DNA from: Mycobacterium shimoidei | GTDB lineage: Bacteria; Actinomycetota; Actinomycetes; Mycobacteriales; Mycobacteriaceae | Assembly (NCBI GenBank): GCA_002101905.1 | Contig: LQPU01000029.1 | Location: 1 to 40,803, forward strand | Length of the DNA stretch: 40,803 bases | Reading direction: 5' to 3' | Shown: piece by piece, positions 1 through 10,819 of the stretch | Layout of the letters: each line of letters opens with the position of its first letter | Numbering within the stretch: position 1 is the first letter of the stretch | The notes under the pieces: model-generated | The model's input: the letters and a program-made list of their open reading frames with translations, nothing else | The model's database searches: none | What the model was told of the DNA's origin: nothing | Program-made: the position numbers and the translations under genes

Positions 1-3000
1 GGGCCACCACATGACGCGCCAACGCCGAACCCGCCATCCCGGTACCACCGGTGATCAACACCGTGCCCGCCGCCCACGCATCCGGCATCGTCAACACGAC
101 CTTGCCCACATGACGCGCCTGACTCAAAAACCGCAACGCCGCCGGCGCCCGCCGAATATCGAACGTCGTCGCCGGTAGCGGGCGTAATACGCCGTCGTCA
201 AACAGCTTTGCGAGCTCGAGCAGGTATTGGTGCATGCGGGGCCGGCCGGGCTCGAACAAGTCGAAGGCGCGGTAGCGCACGCCCGGGTGGCTTTCCGCGA
301 CGGCCTCAGGGTCGCGGATGTCGGTCTTGCCCATCTCCAAGAAGATCCCGCCCGGGGCGACCAGCCGCAGTGAGGCGTCCACGAAGTCGCCGGCCAGCGA
401 ATCGAGCACCACATCCACACCGCGGCCGCCGGTCACCGCCCGGAACTTCTCCTCGAACTCCAGACTGCGCGAATCGCCGATGTGATCATCGTCAAAACCC
501 ATCGCCCGCAACGTGTCCCACTTACCGCGGCTGGCAGTGGCGAACACCTCCAACCCCCAATGCCGGGCCAACTGCACCGCAGCCATACCCACCCCGCCCG
601 CCGCGGCGTGAATCAACACCCGCTGGCCGGGCTTGACGTCGGCCAGATGCCGGAACGCGTAGTACGCGGTAGCGAAGACCACTGATACGCCGGCGGCTTC
701 GGCGAATGACCAGTCGGCGGGCATCGGTAGTAGCAGCCGGGTGTCGCCGGCCACCACGGTGCCGCTGGTGTCGGGGAAGAAACCCATCACCGCGTCACCG
801 ACGGCGAATTCGGTGACCTCGGGCCCGACTTCGACGACCACGCCGGCGGCTTCGCCGCCGAGCAGCGCGTCGTGCGTGAACATGCCCAAGGTGATCATCA
901 CGTCGCGGAAGTTGGCGGCAATGGCCCGGATGGCGACTCGGACCTGGCCGGGTCGCAGCGGTGCGTCCCCGTTGGGCACCGGTTCGAGTTGCAGGTTTTC
1001 GAAGGTGCCCGCGCTGGAAACGCCCAGCCGCCAAGGACGCCCGTCGTCCGGCGGCACCAACAAACCGTCGGCGGCGCGGCTGGCCTGCACCCGGGGTGCG
1101 TGGATCACACCGTCGCGCACGATCACTTGCGGCTCACCGGCGGCCAGGATCGCCGGCGCATCGACCGGCCCATCCACATCGGCGAGCACCAGCCGACCCG
1201 GATGCTCGGTCTGCGCCGACCGCACCAGCCCCCACACCGCCGCACCGGCCAAATCCGTGACGTCTTCCCCACCTAACGCCATCGCCCCACGCGTGACGAC
1301 AACCAACACCCCCGAATCACGCTCGGACAACCACGACTGCAAAGCAGCCAAGGCCGCATGGGTGCGCTCGTAGGTTGCGGCGACGGGATCCTCGCCGGCG
1401 GGCACTGATTCGAAGACCTCATAGGCCGGCGTGGCACCGGCAGCCGGCTCAGTCGGCGACCAGGCCACCTCGAACAGCCGATCCGCGCCCGAGCCTGCCA
1501 TCGCCGCCATCAACTGTTGCTGCGAGACCGGGCGGGCCACCATCGCCGACACCGACAGCACCGGCAACCCCAACCCATCGGCCAACTCCACCGAGACCGC
1601 CGACGGGCCCGTCGGCGCGATCCGCGCCCGCACCGACGACGCACCCGCGGCATGCAACGACACGCCCTGCCACGAGAACGGCAACGCCAATTCGGCAGCG
1701 TCGTGTGCCAACACCACCGCGTGCAGTGCGCCGTCCAGTAACACCGGATGCACGCCGAACCCGCCGACACCGCCGGCCGCCTCGGGCAGCGTGACTTCGG
1801 CGAACACCTCGTCGCCGCGGCGCCACACCGCTGTCAATGCGCGAAACGCGGGCCCGTACTCATAGCCGTGCGCAGCCAACCGGTCATAGCCGTCGGTGAC
1901 GTCCACGGCGGTGGCGCCGGCCGGCGGCCAAGCCGACAGATCAGCCGCCGGTTCAACCGAATCCGACGTCAGGACACCCTCAGCGTGACTGGTCCAGGCC
2001 GACTCCGCATTAGGCCTGGAAAACACCGACACGGTGCGCCGCCCCGACTCGTCGGTCGATCCCACGACTATCTGGACGGCCACCGAACCGGAGGTCGGCA
2101 CCATCAGCGGCGCCTGCAGGGTCAGCTCGTCGAGCACCGAACACCCGACTTCGTCGCCGGCGCGGATCGCCATCTCCACCAAAGCCGCACCGGGAAGGAC
2201 CGCCATCCCCGCGACAGCGTGATCAGTCAGCCAGCCCTGCGAAGCGGGCGAGAGTCGGCCGGTCAATACCACTCCGCCCGAGTCCGGCAGCTCTACGACC
2301 GCCCCCAGCAGCGGGTGTTCGCTGGCTCCCTGGCCCAGACCCGCGGCGTCTAACGCGGCGCCGTCGCCCGACAACCAAAATCGCCGTCGTTCAAAGGCGT
2401 ACGTCGGCAACTCGACGAACGCGGCACCGGGCAACATGGCCCGCCAGTCGATGCGCACTCCCGATACAAACGCCTGCGCGGCCGAAGTGACGAACCGTGT
2501 CAATCCGCCGTCGTCGCGGCCGAGGGTGGGAATGACGACCGGTGCCGCCGCGCCGTGGTCGGCGACGGTGTCTTCGATGCCGGCGATCAATGCCGGGTGC
2601 GGGCTGGATTCGATGAAGGTGCGGTAACCCGCCTGGCACGCACTGCGTACCGCCTGGTCGAATTCGACGGTCTGCCGGATATTGCGGTACCAGTACTCGC
2701 CGCCCAAGCCGGAGGTGTCAAAAAGACCGCCGGTAACGGTGGAGAAGAATGCCGTAGCCGACGATTGAGGCTCGATACCGGCCAACGCGTCGGCAAGCTG
2801 CTCGCGGATCTCCTCCACGGCAACGGAGTGCGACGCATAGTCCACGTCGATGCGGCGCGCCCGGATCTCGAGGTCGCTGCACTTTTGGATCAACGCCTCC
2901 AGTGCCGCTACCTCTCCGGAAACCACTACGGCCGATCGCCCGTTGATCGCGGCGATGCCGATCCGATCTTCGAAGGACGCCAACAGCTCTCGGGCACGCT

Positions 3001-5074
3001 CGACATCACACGCCAGTGACACCATGCCGCCGCGGCCGGCCAGCTCGCTGAGCAGCTTGCTGCGTAGTGTCACGACGCGCGCGGCGTCTCGTAGCGATAA
3101 CGCTCCGGCGACGAAGGCGGCGGCGATCTCGCCCTGGGAATGGCCAATCACGGCGTCCGGGCGCACACCGATGGATCGCCATAATTCGGCCAGCGACACC
3201 ATGATCGCGAACAACGCGGGTTGTACGACGTCGACGCGGTCCAGCCCCGGCGCGTCCGGGGCACCGCGCAGCACGTCGATCAGCGACCAGTCGACGAATT
3301 CGGAAAAGGCATCCGCGCACGCCCGAAGCTGTTCGGCAAAAACCGGTGCGGTGTCCAGTAATTCGACTCCCATGCCGACCCATTGGGAACCCTGGCCCGG
3401 GAAAACGAACACGTTTTTGCCGGCCGGCGTGGCGGTGCCGCGAATCACCGAAACCGGAGTGTCAGCGGCGAGTTCGTCGAGTCCGGCCAGCAACTGATCC
3501 CGGTCACCGCCGACCACCACCGCCCGATGTTCGAACACCGAGCGGCCCGCCAGTGTCCAACCCGCGTCGGCGATATCGATCTCGTCATGGGTGCGCACAT
3601 GCTCGGCCAGCCGCGCGGCCTGAGCCCGTAATGCGTTCTCGGACTTGGCTGAAATAGCCCATGGCACAACCGGATACGCCGGTACGGCTTGACGCGGTTG
3701 CGGCTCGGGCGCGGCCTCCACGATCACATGTGCGTTGGTGCCGCTGATTCCGAACGACGACACCGCCGCCCGTCGAACTTTGCCGTCGTCGGGCCACGGC
3801 CGCGGCTCGGTCAGCAGCGACACCCGCCCCGCCGACCAATCCACATGCGGGCTGGGCGCATCCACATGCAACGTGGCCGGCATCAACTGATGGCGCATCG
3901 CCAACACCATCTTCATCACCCCGGCCACACCCGCAGCCGCCTGCGTATGACCCATATTCGACTTGATCGAACCCAGCCACAACGGCTCGTCACGGTCTTG
4001 CCCATACGTCGCCAACAACGCCTGGGCCTCAATAGGATCACCCAACGTCGTCCCGGTACCGTGGCCCTCCACCACGTCCACCTCAGCCGCACTCAACCCC
4101 GCATTGGCCAGCGCCGCACGCACCACCCGCTGCTGCGACGGCCCATTCGGCGCAGTCAACCCATTCGACGCGCCATCCTGATTCACCGCCGACCCACGCA
4201 CCAACGCCAACACCGGATGACCCAGCCGCCGCGCATCCGACAACCGCTCCACCACCAGCATCCCGCCACCCTCAGACCAGCCGACTCCGTCGGCGGCACC
4301 GGCGAAAGACTTGCAGCGGCCATCAGGGGCCAGGCCGCGATGCCGGCTGAATTCGACGAAAACCGTTGGCGTGGCATTGACTGTCGCACCGCCGGCCAGC
4401 GCCAGATCGCACTCCCCCGACCGCAGCGACTGCACCGCCATATGCAGGGCGACCAACGACGACGAGCACGCGGTGTCCACCGACACCGCCGGACCCTCCA
4501 GCCCCAGCACATATGCCACCCGGCCGGTCGCGACACTCGATGTCACCCCGGTCAACCGGTAGCCCTCGATCTCGTCGGCGAGCATTCCGTAGCCCTGCGC
4601 GATGATCCCGGCGAAAACACCGGTGGCGCTGCCCCGCAGGCTGGTCGGGTCAATCCCGGCGCGCTCCAACGCCTCCCACGACAACTCCAGCAGCATGCGG
4701 TGCTGCGGGTCGGTTGCCAGCGCCTCGGCCGGCGAGACTCCGAAGAACCCCGCGTCGAATCCGGCGGCGTCGTCGACGAAGCCGCCGACCCGCGCATAAG
4801 ACTTGTGCGGCACGTCGGGGTCGGGGTCGAACAGGTCGGCCAGATCCCAGCCACGATCGGTTGGGAATTCCGACATCACGTCGCGGCCCTGGGCAACCAT
4901 CTCCCAGAGGTCGTCAGGGCTTTGAACTCCACCGGGGAAGCGACACGACATCCCGACGATCGCGATCGGTTCGCCGGAGCGCTCCAGCAGTGCCCGGTTC
5001 TTCTGCTTCAACCGCTCCACCTGGACCAGCGCTTTGCGCAGCGCTTCGGTCGCATGCTGGAGTTGGTCAGCCAT
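1..5074 (-). CDS. pks12: Type I modular polyketide synthase, Pks12-like (5' part, first module; runs off the window)
   Basis: The gene starts at ATG 5074-5072 behind an AGGGGTAAC ribosome site and is cut by the window edge after about 1690 residues. Residues 1-32 form a charged helical docking segment. The ketosynthase has its active Cys203 in DTACSSSL. The acyltransferase has Ser646 in GHSQG and the YASH motif (746-749), which in this family goes with methylmalonyl-CoA. The dehydratase has His952 in [10 protein letters not shown] plus an [10 protein letters not shown] motif. The enoylreductase NADPH site (AAGGVG) is near 1490, and the ketoreductase Rossmann motif (GGTGMAG) starts near 1675, so the module is fully reducing. 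In M. tuberculosis Pks12 builds the methyl-branched mannosyl-phosphomycoketide chain from two such modules; only the first is visible here. The name rests on the N-terminal sequence and the adjacency to rbpA, both as I remember them. Confidence 0.9.
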   Translation of the reverse strand, partial: MADQLQHATEALRKALVQVERLKQKNRALLERSGEPIAIVGMSCRFPGGVQSPDDLWEMVAQGRDVMSEFPTDRGWDLADLFDPDPDVPHKSYARVGGFVDDAAGFDAGFFGVSPAEALATDPQHRMLLELSWEALERAGIDPTSLRGSATGVFAGIIAQGYGMLADEIEGYRLTGVTSSVATGRVAYVLGLEGPAVSVDTACSSSLVALHMAVQSLRSGECDLALAGGATVNATPTVFVEFSRHRGLAPDGRCKSFAGAADGVGWSEGGGMLVVERLSDARRLGHPVLALVRGSAVNQDGASNGLTAPNGPSQQRVVRAALANAGLSAAEVDVVEGHGTGTTLGDPIEAQALLATYGQDRDEPLWLGSIKSNMGHTQAAAGVAGVMKMVLAMRHQLMPATLHVDAPSPHVDWSAGRVSLLTEPRPWPDDGKVRRAAVSSFGISGTNAHVIVEAAPEPQPRQAVPAYPVVPWAISAKSENALRAQAARLAEHVRTHDEIDIADAGWTLAGRSVFEHRAVVVGGDRDQLLAGLDELAADTPVSVIRGTATPAGKNVFVFPGQGSQWVGMGVELLDTAPVFAEQLRACADAFSEFVDWSLIDVLRGAPDAPGLDRVDVVQPALFAIMVSLAELWRSIGVRPDAVIGHSQGEIAAAFVAGALSLRDAARVVTLRSKLLSELAGRGGMVSLACDVERARELLASFEDRIGIAAINGRSAVVVSGEVAALEALIQKCSDLEIRARRIDVDYASHSVAVEEIREQLADALAGIEPQSSATAFFSTVTGGLFDTSGLGGEYWYRNIRQTVEFDQAVRSACQAGYRTFIESSPHPALIAGIEDTVADHGAAAPVVIPTLGRDDGGLTRFVTSAAQAFVSGVRIDWRAMLPGAAFVELPTYAFERRRFWLSGDGAALDAAGLGQGASEHPLLGAVVELPDSGGVVLTGRLSPASQGWLTDHAVAGMAVLPGAALVEMAIRAGDEVGCSVLDELTLQAPLMVPTSGSVAVQIVVGSTDESGRRTVSVFSRPNAESAWTSHAEGVLTSDSVEPAADLSAWPPAGATAVDVTDGYDRLAAHGYEYGPAFRALTAVWRRGDEVFAEVTLPEAAGGVGGFGVHPVLLDGALHAVVLAHDAAELALPFSWQGVSLHAAGASSVRARIAPTGPSAVSVELADGLGLPVLSVSAMVARPVSQQQLMAAMAGSGADRLFEVAWSPTEPAAGATPAYEVFESVPAGEDPVAATYERTHAALAALQSWLSERDSGVLVVVTRGAMALGGEDVTDLAGAAVWGLVRSAQTEHPGRLVLADVDGPVDAPAILAAGEPQVIVRDGVIHAPRVQASRAADGLLVPPDDGRPWRLGVSSAGTFENLQLEPVPNGDAPLRPGQVRVAIRAIAANFRDVMITLGMFTHDALLGGEAAGVVVEVGPEVTEFAVGDAVMGFFPDTSGTVVAGDTRLLLPMPADWSFAEAAGVSVVFATAYYAFRHLADVKPGQRVLIHAAAGGVGMAAVQLARHWGLEVFATASRGKWDTLRAMGFDDDHIGDSRSLEFEEKFRAVTGGRGVDVVLDSLAGDFVDASLRLVAPGGIFLEMGKTDIRDPEAVAESHPGVRYRAFDLFEPGRPRMHQYLLELAKLFDDGVLRPLPATTFDIRRAPAALRFLSQARHVGKVVLTMPDAWAAGTVLITGGTGMAGSALARHVVA

Positions 5075-5228
5075 ATTTGTTACCCCTCGCTTAGCGCGGC
5101 AATGTGGCCGCCCGAGTCCTCAGCCGAGCCGGATGAGTCGGTGCGCTGGGCGCGCGGGAACTACCGGCCTCGCCCAGCGGTCCATGGCGCGACTGTACAG
5201 GTCATAGATCTTCGACGGCCACCGCCTA

Positions 5229-5567
5229 TCAGCGCCAGCCGTCGGCCGCCCGGGCCGCTTGAAGCAGCGCGTCGCAAAGTTCGCGCAGTTCGCTTACGCC
5301 GGCCCCCTCGTCGAGCGCGGTGGCGACGTCCTCCGCAGCGCATCGCACCTGGTAGACCCGATCGGACAGGTCGGCGGCCTCGTCGGCGGACAGCAGTACG
5401 GCGTCGGGTGGCAGCGTCGATCCGGTCGTCCCGTTGATCGAGGCTCGTTGCTCATATGCGCGTTGCCGGCAGGACTGTCGGCAGTATTGACGGCGCCGGC
5501 CCATCCCGGCGTCGGGAACATCACGACCGCACCAGCGGCAGGGCTGCGGTCGACCACGGCGGCTCAC
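5229..5567 (-). CDS. Small Cys-rich, zinc-finger-like protein (Rv2049c position)
   Basis: A 112-residue protein starting at GTG 5567. The N-terminus has a CxxC pair (CRWC, residues 10-13) and a second Cys pair (YCRQSC) about 15 residues later, in a very basic context. This looks like a small treble-clef or zinc-ribbon fold. The C-terminal half is acidic and helical (DEAADLSDRVYQV onward). It lies upstream of pks12 on the same strand with 154 nt between them, and is divergent from rbpA. A TAAAGT box ends 7 nt before the GTG, which fits a leaderless transcript. Position and sequence suggest the Rv2049c family. Function is unknown; nucleic-acid binding is only an inference from the Cys pairs. 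Confidence 0.75.
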   Translation of the reverse strand: MSRRGRPQPCRWCGRDVPDAGMGRRRQYCRQSCRQRAYEQRASINGTTGSTLPPDAVLLSADEAADLSDRVYQVRCAAEDVATALDEGAGVSELRELCDALLQAARAADGWR

Positions 5568-5574
5568 GGGGCCG

Positions 5575-5580
5575 ACTTTA
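5575..5580 (-). promoter_or_regulatory. Candidate -10 box (TAAAGT) of the zinc-finger gene, leaderless
   Basis: On the minus strand TAAAGT is followed by 7 nt and then the GTG start at 5567, the spacing expected if transcription begins at the start codon. It lies inside the short palindrome CCGACTTTAGTCGG (5573-5586). No clear -35 is seen. Confidence 0.4.
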
Positions 5581-5599
5581 GTCGGGGAAACGCAGTGTT

Positions 5600-5617
5600 C
5601 CCGGTATCCCCGGTATC
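5600..5617. repeat. Tandem 9-bp direct repeat (CCCGGTATC x2) in the rbpA upstream region
   Basis: Two perfect adjacent copies of CCCGGTATC occupy 5600-5608 and 5609-5617, between the divergent zinc-finger gene and rbpA. The second copy runs into TATCAT (5614-5619), which could act as a -10 box for rbpA. The repeat may be an operator or a chance duplication. Confidence 0.55.
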
Positions 5618-5654
5618 ATTGAAGGTCGCGTCGCGCCTTGCGAAGTGCGCGTCC

Positions 5655-5681
5655 GGGAACTTCGCCGACCGCCACGGCGTT
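5655..5681 (+). promoter_or_regulatory. SigH/SigE-type (ECF) promoter of rbpA
   Basis: GGGAAC (5655-5660) and CGTT (5678-5681) are separated by 17 nt, matching the GGAAC-N16-18-GTT consensus of the SigR/SigH/SigE group. Transcription would start near 5688, about 45 nt before rbpA. From memory, the Streptomyces coelicolor rbpA gene is under the SigH homologue SigR, which makes this site credible; it is not proven here. Confidence 0.6.
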
Positions 5682-5733
5682 GTCAGGGCGCGAGCCGCAA
5701 AGAGGATTAAGAAACCCAAAGGAGTAACAGCCG

Positions 5734-6075
5734 ATGGCTGATCGTGTGCTGCGAGGAAGCCGGCTCGGAGCCGTGAGCTACGAGACCGACCGCAATCACG
5801 ACCTGGCGCCGCGGCAGATTGCGCGGTACCGCACGGACAACGGTGAGGAATTCGAGGTTCCATTCGCCGACGACGCAGAGATTCCCAGCACCTGGCTGTG
5901 CCGCAACGGCATGGAAGGGACCCTGATCGAGGGTGACGTGCCGGAGCCGAAGAAGGCAAAGCCGCCCCGGACGCACTGGGACATGCTGCTGGAGCGCCGG
6001 TCGATCGAGGAGCTCGAGGAGCTGCTCAAGGAGCGCCTGGAGATCATCAGGGCGCGCCGCCGCGGTAGCAGCTGA
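5734..6075 (+). CDS. rbpA: RNA polymerase-binding protein RbpA
   Basis: A 113-residue protein that binds RNA polymerase together with group 1/2 sigma factors, stabilises open complexes and modulates rifampicin sensitivity. Visible parts are an N-terminal tail (1-25), the RbpA core barrel (about 26-70), a basic linker (KKAKPPR, about 76-82) that contacts promoter DNA, and the C-terminal sigma-interaction helices (HWDMLLERRSIEELEELL onward). The length equals the family norm. ATG 5734 has a strong AAAGGAG site 9 nt upstream. The gene is monocistronic and ends 3 nt before the convergent ppm1 stop. An ECF-type promoter and a tandem repeat lie upstream. Confidence 0.97.
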   Translation: MADRVLRGSRLGAVSYETDRNHDLAPRQIARYRTDNGEEFEVPFADDAEIPSTWLCRNGMEGTLIEGDVPEPKKAKPPRTHWDMLLERRSIEELEELLKERLEIIRARRRGSS

Positions 6076-6078
6076 TCT

Positions 6079-6864
6079 TTAGTGCGGCGTGTCGACCGGG
6101 GACACGCCCGCTTGCGCTCGGTGAAGGCGGCCGCTGATCCCCCACTGGGCGACCTTGACCAGCGCTTCGCGGATGTTCGATCCGCTCATCTTCGACACGC
6201 CGAGTTCGCGCTCGGTGAACGTGATCGGCACTTCGACGACGGCAAAGCCGTTGCTGACCGTGCGCCACGTCAGGTCGATCTGGAAGCAGTAGCCCTTGGA
6301 GTCGACGGCATCGAGGTCGATCTTCTCCAGCACCGCACGCCGGTAGGCGCGGAACCCGGCCGTGATGTCGTGCACGCCGATCCCGAGTAGCAGCCGCGAG
6401 TAGGTATTGGCGACCTTGGACAGCACGATGCGTCGCCACGGCCAGTTGCGGACCGTACCGCCGTCGACGTAGCGCGAGCCGATGGCCAAATCCGCTCCGG
6501 CGTCGACCGCGTCCAGCAAGCGGTGTAGCTGCTCGGGCGCGTGGCTGCCGTCGGCGTCCATCTCGACCAGCGTCGAGTACTGCCTGGCCAGGCCCCAGGC
6601 AAAGCCCGCGAGGTAGGCCGCGCCCAGGCCGTCCTTAATGGTGCGGTGCATCACGTGGATGCGCTCGAAACCGGCCTGGTGGTCAGCCTCTGCCAGCTCG
6701 TCGGCGAGCTGGCCGGTGCCATCGGGGCTGCTGTCGTCGACGACCAGGACATGGACGTCCGGGAGGGCCTCGTGTAGGCGCCGCAGAATGAGCGGCAGGT
6801 TCTCCCGTTCATTGAAAGTCGGAATGATCACCAGCGTGCGCTGGGTGGGGCGGTCGCCCGTCAT
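6079..6864 (-). CDS. ppm1: Polyprenol monophosphomannose synthase (GT2 family)
   Basis: A 261-residue GT2 glycosyltransferase that transfers mannose from GDP-mannose to polyprenyl phosphate, giving the mannosyl donor for lipomannan, lipoarabinomannan and protein O-mannosylation. It has the N-terminal [12 protein letters not shown] motif, DDSSPDGT, the metal-binding DAD in EMDADGSH, the [10 protein letters not shown] stretch and the conserved SKMSGSNI near the C-terminus. There are no C-terminal membrane helices, as in the M. tuberculosis D2 domain. Its ATG (6864-6862) overlaps the lnt stop as ATGA, so the two are translationally coupled. In M. tuberculosis both activities are fused in one protein (Rv2051c); here they are two complete genes, as I recall for M. 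smegmatis and M. leprae. Confidence 0.96.
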   Translation of the reverse strand: MTGDRPTQRTLVIIPTFNERENLPLILRRLHEALPDVHVLVVDDSSPDGTGQLADELAEADHQAGFERIHVMHRTIKDGLGAAYLAGFAWGLARQYSTLVEMDADGSHAPEQLHRLLDAVDAGADLAIGSRYVDGGTVRNWPWRRIVLSKVANTYSRLLLGIGVHDITAGFRAYRRAVLEKIDLDAVDSKGYCFQIDLTWRTVSNGFAVVEVPITFTERELGVSKMSGSNIREALVKVAQWGISGRLHRAQAGVSPVDTPH

Positions 6865-8774
6865 ATGGCTCCTCTGTCTGGCCCTCGGCGGGCTGCATCT
6901 CGGCCGTGGTGCTCAGCCGCAGTGTCGTCGTCGGATCTGTCCGCGGCGGGCGCGCCCTGCTTCGCCGACCGCAGCCGACGGCGATTCGGACGCATGAACC
7001 ATCCATTGTGCAATATTCCGGCAAACACGGCCCCGATGCCCGCCACCACCAGGACCCACCCCAGGATGTCGCCCCAGCGGGTCGCCGGGGTCAACGCCGT
7101 CTTCAGACGCACCTGGCTGACCAGGTAAGCCGGCTGGAAAAAGGCCGTTCGCTCCAGCTCACCGCCGTCCGGGGCGATGACCGCGCTGATCCCGACGGTC
7201 CCGGCGACGACGACGTATCGGTCATGCTCGACGGCGCGCACCTTGTCGAAGGCCAGTTGCTGCTCGCTCATGGCCTGGTTGAAGGTGGCGTTGTTGCTGG
7301 GCATGGCGAGTATCTGCGCGCCGTTGCGCACCGACTCGCGTGCGGCGCGGTCGAAAATCACTTCCCAGCAGGTGGCCACCCCGACGGGGATGCCCGCGGC
7401 GTGCACCACCCCGCTGCTCTGCCCCGGCACGAAATGACCGGCCCACTCGGCATACCGGGACAGGTGGCGGAAAAACCCCGGCCAGGGCAGATACTCCCCG
7501 AACGGCTGGACGATCTGCTTGTCGTGGCGTTCGCCTGGGCCGGTGACCGGATTCCAGACGATCACGGTATTGGTGTACGCCGGATCGTCGGGCGGCCGCT
7601 TCGGAACGTCGAGCACGGTTCCGACCAGGATCGGCGCGCCGATCGCATCGGCCGCGACGTTCATTTGTTGCCCGGCGTCCGGGTTGGCCAGCGGATCGAT
7701 ATCAGAGGCGTCTTCCGGCCAGACGACGAATTGGGGTTGCGGCGCGCTGCCGGCATGCACGTCGTCGGCCAGCCGAAGGGTTTCCCTGACGTGATTGTCG
7801 AGCACCGCCCGGCGCTGCGAGTTGAAGTCGAGCCCGAGCCGGGGCACGTTGCCCTGCACCGCCGCCACCGTGACCGTGGGTTCGTCGCCGGCGCCGGCGC
7901 CGGAGCGCCGGACCGCCGGCCAGACGGCGACGCTGGCGAACAGCACCGCACAGATGCAGATGGCCGGCACCAGCACCGCCGGCGGCGTGTCGGCGGCTAA
8001 CCGCCGGGATTTGTGCCACCAGGACACGATTTCCACGGCTATCGCGGTCAGGCTGGACCCGAGCAGCACGATGGCCAGCGACAGCAGTGGCGGCCCGCCC
8101 AGGCGGACCAGCGGCAAGAACGGCCCACTGGTTTGACCGAACGCCACGACACCCCAGGGGAACCCACCGAACGGAACGGACGACTTCAGCCACTCCTGCA
8201 CCGCCCACGCCGCAGCGAACCACACCGGCCAGCCCGGCAGTCGGCGAACCGCGACCGCCAGCAGCCCGAAGATGCCGGGAAACACTGCGGAGACTGTCGC
8301 CAACGCGATCCACGGGATCGCGCCGACCAGCATGGCAATCCAGGGCAGCAGCGGCAGGTAAAACACCAGGCCCAGCAGAAAGCCGTATCCGAAACCGCCC
8401 ACCGGCCTGGTTGCGGCGCGGGTCAACACCCAGGCCAGCAGCGCGAATGCGACGACTGCGGCCCACCACCAGTCGGTCGGCGGGAAGCTGGCACAGAGCA
8501 ACAGCCCGGAGGCGATGGTGGCGCCCAACCGGGTCGCTCGTGGCCGCAGTGCCTTGGCGGTCTTGGGCAGCACACGCTCGCGCAGGATGGGGCCGACCTT
8601 CCCAAGTTGCCGGCGCGCCGCCGCCCCGAGTCGCGCAGCAACACTCGGCGATTCGTCGTCGTCGGCGTCCGGTATCGGGACATCCCCGGTGTCGTCGACG
8701 TCAACCGCCGGGATGATCTCGGTGACATCGTCGAAGCGCCCCCGCCGAGAAAACCGGCGCTCTCGGTCAGCCAT
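6861..8774 (-). CDS. lnt: Apolipoprotein N-acyltransferase
   Basis: A membrane enzyme that adds a third acyl chain to the N-terminal Cys of lipoproteins. Counting from ATG 8774 it has 637 residues: an acidic cytoplasmic N-terminus (about 1-85), multiple membrane helices (about 90-280) and a nitrilase-type domain. The Glu-Lys-Cys catalytic triad can be placed in VVWPEDASD, the Lys of [15 protein letters not shown] and the Cys of [10 protein letters not shown] final helix precedes a charged tail. A GTG at 8786 would add four residues; ATG 8774 is preferred because it gives an 8-nt overlap with the upstream amidohydrolase stop. The N-terminal extension is longer than in the M. tuberculosis protein as I recall it. 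The stop overlaps the ppm1 start (ATGA). Confidence 0.94.
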   Translation of the reverse strand: MADRERRFSRRGRFDDVTEIIPAVDVDDTGDVPIPDADDDESPSVAARLGAAARRQLGKVGPILRERVLPKTAKALRPRATRLGATIASGLLLCASFPPTDWWWAAVVAFALLAWVLTRAATRPVGGFGYGFLLGLVFYLPLLPWIAMLVGAIPWIALATVSAVFPGIFGLLAVAVRRLPGWPVWFAAAWAVQEWLKSSVPFGGFPWGVVAFGQTSGPFLPLVRLGGPPLLSLAIVLLGSSLTAIAVEIVSWWHKSRRLAADTPPAVLVPAICICAVLFASVAVWPAVRRSGAGAGDEPTVTVAAVQGNVPRLGLDFNSQRRAVLDNHVRETLRLADDVHAGSAPQPQFVVWPEDASDIDPLANPDAGQQMNVAADAIGAPILVGTVLDVPKRPPDDPAYTNTVIVWNPVTGPGERHDKQIVQPFGEYLPWPGFFRHLSRYAEWAGHFVPGQSSGVVHAAGIPVGVATCWEVIFDRAARESVRNGAQILAMPSNNATFNQAMSEQQLAFDKVRAVEHDRYVVVAGTVGISAVIAPDGGELERTAFFQPAYLVSQVRLKTALTPATRWGDILGWVLVVAGIGAVFAGILHNGWFMRPNRRRLRSAKQGAPAADRSDDDTAAEHHGRDAARRGPDRGAI

Positions 8775-10359
8775 AGATGACCGCACCCCGGCGCACGGTC
8801 TGCCGGCAGTGCGGCATAGCGTCGGTGTGACTCAGCCGTGGCAGAGCGGGCACCCGCGAACGCGGGTCCGTCGACCACCGCTGAACGGCGGTATTCGGCG
8901 CAGCGACATCGAGCTCACCGACCTCCCACACGGCGTACGACGCGGGCGCGCCGGGCACCAAGGTGCCGGTCAACCCGTCGTGGACCCCGGCCGCTCGCCA
9001 ACCACCCCGAGTGGCGGCAGCAAATGCCGCCCGCGGTGACACCGCGCTGTCGGGTGTCTGATGACAGACCGCCGCGCGAACACCCAGCCAGGGATTGAGG
9101 TCCGTCACCGGAGCGTCGGACCCGAACGCGAGAGGCACGCCTTGGGATGCTAACAGCGCAACTGGATTGAGGGATCTACCTCGATCGATGCCCAAACGTT
9201 GGGCATACATGCCGTCGGCGCCGCCCCACCGGGCGTCGAAGTTGGGCTGGATGCTGGCCACGACGCCCCAAGCGCCGAGTCGGGCGGCCTGCTCGGCGGT
9301 CACCATCTCCACATGCTCCAACCGGTGCCCGCACCGGGCCACCGCGGCGACGCCGAGCTCCTCGACCACCCGCTCGAAGGCAGCGACCGCCGCCGACACC
9401 GCGGCATCGCCGATGACGTGGAAGCCGGCCGTCACACCCGCCTGCGTGCAGGCCCGCACATGCGCGGTGATCGCTTCGGGCTCGAGGTAGCAGTTACCGA
9501 CGCACTCTGGAGCGTCGGCGTAGGGCTCGCACAGCCAAGCCGTGCGCGAGCCCAGCGCGCCGTCGATGAACAAGTCACCCGCCAACCCGTGCGCCCCGGT
9601 TTCAGCTATCAGCTCACGCGCCCGCGCCGGGCTGGTCACCGCCTCTCCCCAGTAGCCGATCACCTCGACTCCGGACTGCTCGGCGCGCAGCTCACGCCAA
9701 TCGTCCAGTCCGCCGATGTCAGGTCCCGCGCATTCATGCACTGCGACGATGCCGGCCGCGGCGGCGGCCGCCAGTGCTGCGGCACGGGCTGCGGCGCGTT
9801 GCGTGCTGGTCAGTAGGTCGCGGGCGGCGGCGCGGATCAGGTGGTGGGCGTCGCCGGACAGCGGTCCGTGTTCGCTGAAGCCGCTGGCCGCCGCCAACTC
9901 AGGTACTCGTCGCCGCAGGCCGCTGGAGGCCAGTGCGGAATGCAAATCCACTCGGGTCAGGTAGGCGGGCCGATCGCCGAGCAGCGCGTCCAGCTCGGCC
10001 GCGGACGGCGCAGCGCTGTCGGGCCAGCGTGATTCATCCCAGCCGTGGCCCCACACCAGCGGATCGGGATGGCTGGCGGCGTGCTCGGCGATGAGCGCCA
10101 GGCAGTGCTCGCGTGATGTTGCCGCGCCCAGATCCAGCCCGGTCAGCAAAAGCCCGGTCGCGGTGAGATGGATGTGGCTGTCGACGAACCCCGGCGCGAC
10201 GAAGGCGCCGTCGAGGTCGACGACGGTGGCGCCGGGAAACTGGTCGCGGCCGACGGCGTCACTGCCCAACCAAGCGATCACCCCGTCGCGCACCGCCATC
10301 GCGGTGGCATCAGGGTGGCTCGGGCTGTGTATCCGCCCGTTGACCAACAAAGTTGTCAC
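8767..10359 (-). CDS. Metal-dependent amidohydrolase, YtcJ/Amidohydro_3 family
   Basis: A 530-residue amidohydrolase starting at GTG 10359. It begins with the small N-terminal beta-sandwich ([10 protein letters not shown]). Metal-binding motifs follow: HIH in [31 protein letters not shown] and the late Asp in [14 protein letters not shown], all typical of the YtcJ group. The substrate is unknown; relatives hydrolyse formamides or cyclic amides. It lies 10 nt after fxsA, and its stop overlaps the lnt start, so it is part of an fxsA-amidohydrolase-lnt-ppm1 operon. The position matches Rv2052c. Nothing ties its chemistry to lipoprotein acylation, and co-transcription may be incidental. Confidence 0.88.
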   Translation of the reverse strand: MTTLLVNGRIHSPSHPDATAMAVRDGVIAWLGSDAVGRDQFPGATVVDLDGAFVAPGFVDSHIHLTATGLLLTGLDLGAATSREHCLALIAEHAASHPDPLVWGHGWDESRWPDSAAPSAAELDALLGDRPAYLTRVDLHSALASSGLRRRVPELAAASGFSEHGPLSGDAHHLIRAAARDLLTSTQRAAARAAALAAAAAAGIVAVHECAGPDIGGLDDWRELRAEQSGVEVIGYWGEAVTSPARARELIAETGAHGLAGDLFIDGALGSRTAWLCEPYADAPECVGNCYLEPEAITAHVRACTQAGVTAGFHVIGDAAVSAAVAAFERVVEELGVAAVARCGHRLEHVEMVTAEQAARLGAWGVVASIQPNFDARWGGADGMYAQRLGIDRGRSLNPVALLASQGVPLAFGSDAPVTDLNPWLGVRAAVCHQTPDSAVSPRAAFAAATRGGWRAAGVHDGLTGTLVPGAPASYAVWEVGELDVAAPNTAVQRWSTDPRSRVPALPRLSHTDAMPHCRQTVRRGAVIYG

Positions 10360-10369
10360 AGCCGCAAAA

Positions 10370-10819
10370 CTAAGGCAGCGCAGGTGGCTCTGGATCAGTG
10401 GCGTCAGTGACGTCAGTGACCTCGCCGTCGATGACGTCGCGGGTGCGGCGCCGGCCGGCGAACCAGGTTGCGGCTACCAGCGGCCAGCCCAGGCCGCGGG
10501 CAGCGATCGCGGCCACCACCGGACGGGCGGCCGTTCGAGTGGGTGGCAACAACAGCAGCAGACCCATCGCGCTGCTGACCAGTCCCGGAACGACGAGCAG
10601 CACGGCACCGATAGCGGTCACTGCGGTGTCTGTCACCGGACTTCTGCCTGCCAACACCTCGATTACTTGCCGTTTGATCCGCGAACCGGCCACAGCTATC
10701 CCGACGAGGAAGGTGCCGAGCAGCACGAGCAGGGTCCATCCGAGCCCGATCGTGGACGCCAACGCCACCACCACCGCCAGCTCGACGACCACGTAAATCA
10801 GAAACAGTCGCGACACCAT
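10370..10819 (-). CDS. fxsA: FxsA family membrane protein
   Basis: A 149-residue integral membrane protein with the FxsA signature: two N-terminal helices (LFLIYVVVELAVVVALAS and LGWTLLVLLGTFLVGIAVAG), a central loop, a further hydrophobic stretch (AVTAIGAVLLVVPGLVSSAM) and LLLLPPTRTAARP. The C-terminal tail is acidic and Pro-rich. E. coli FxsA is known for overcoming phage T7 exclusion by the F plasmid; the cellular role in mycobacteria is not established. It starts at ATG 10819, heads the four-gene leftward operon and is divergent from the hydrolase at 10888. It corresponds to Rv2053c. Confidence 0.92.
   Translation of the reverse strand: MVSRLFLIYVVVELAVVVALASTIGLGWTLLVLLGTFLVGIAVAGSRIKRQVIEVLAGRSPVTDTAVTAIGAVLLVVPGLVSSAMGLLLLLPPTRTAARPVVAAIAARGLGWPLVAATWFAGRRRTRDVIDGEVTDVTDATDPEPPALP

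Noticed and set aside
1..5074. An ASpks-type antisense RNA inside pks12
   Set aside because: I remember such an RNA in M. tuberculosis further into the gene; no promoter or structure here supports it.
3689..5437. A 582-codon open frame on the plus strand opposite pks12
   Set aside because: It is Arg/His/Pro-rich without domains and is antisense to clear KS sequence; GC-rich genes routinely leave open antisense frames.
6861..6864. Possible frameshift splitting a fused lnt-ppm1 gene
   Set aside because: Both proteins are complete with normal ends and an ATGA overlap; other mycobacteria also have separate genes.
8775..8786. GTG 8786 as the lnt start
   Set aside because: It adds four residues, lacks a ribosome site and increases overlap with the upstream gene; ATG 8774 is simpler. 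The choice remains uncertain.
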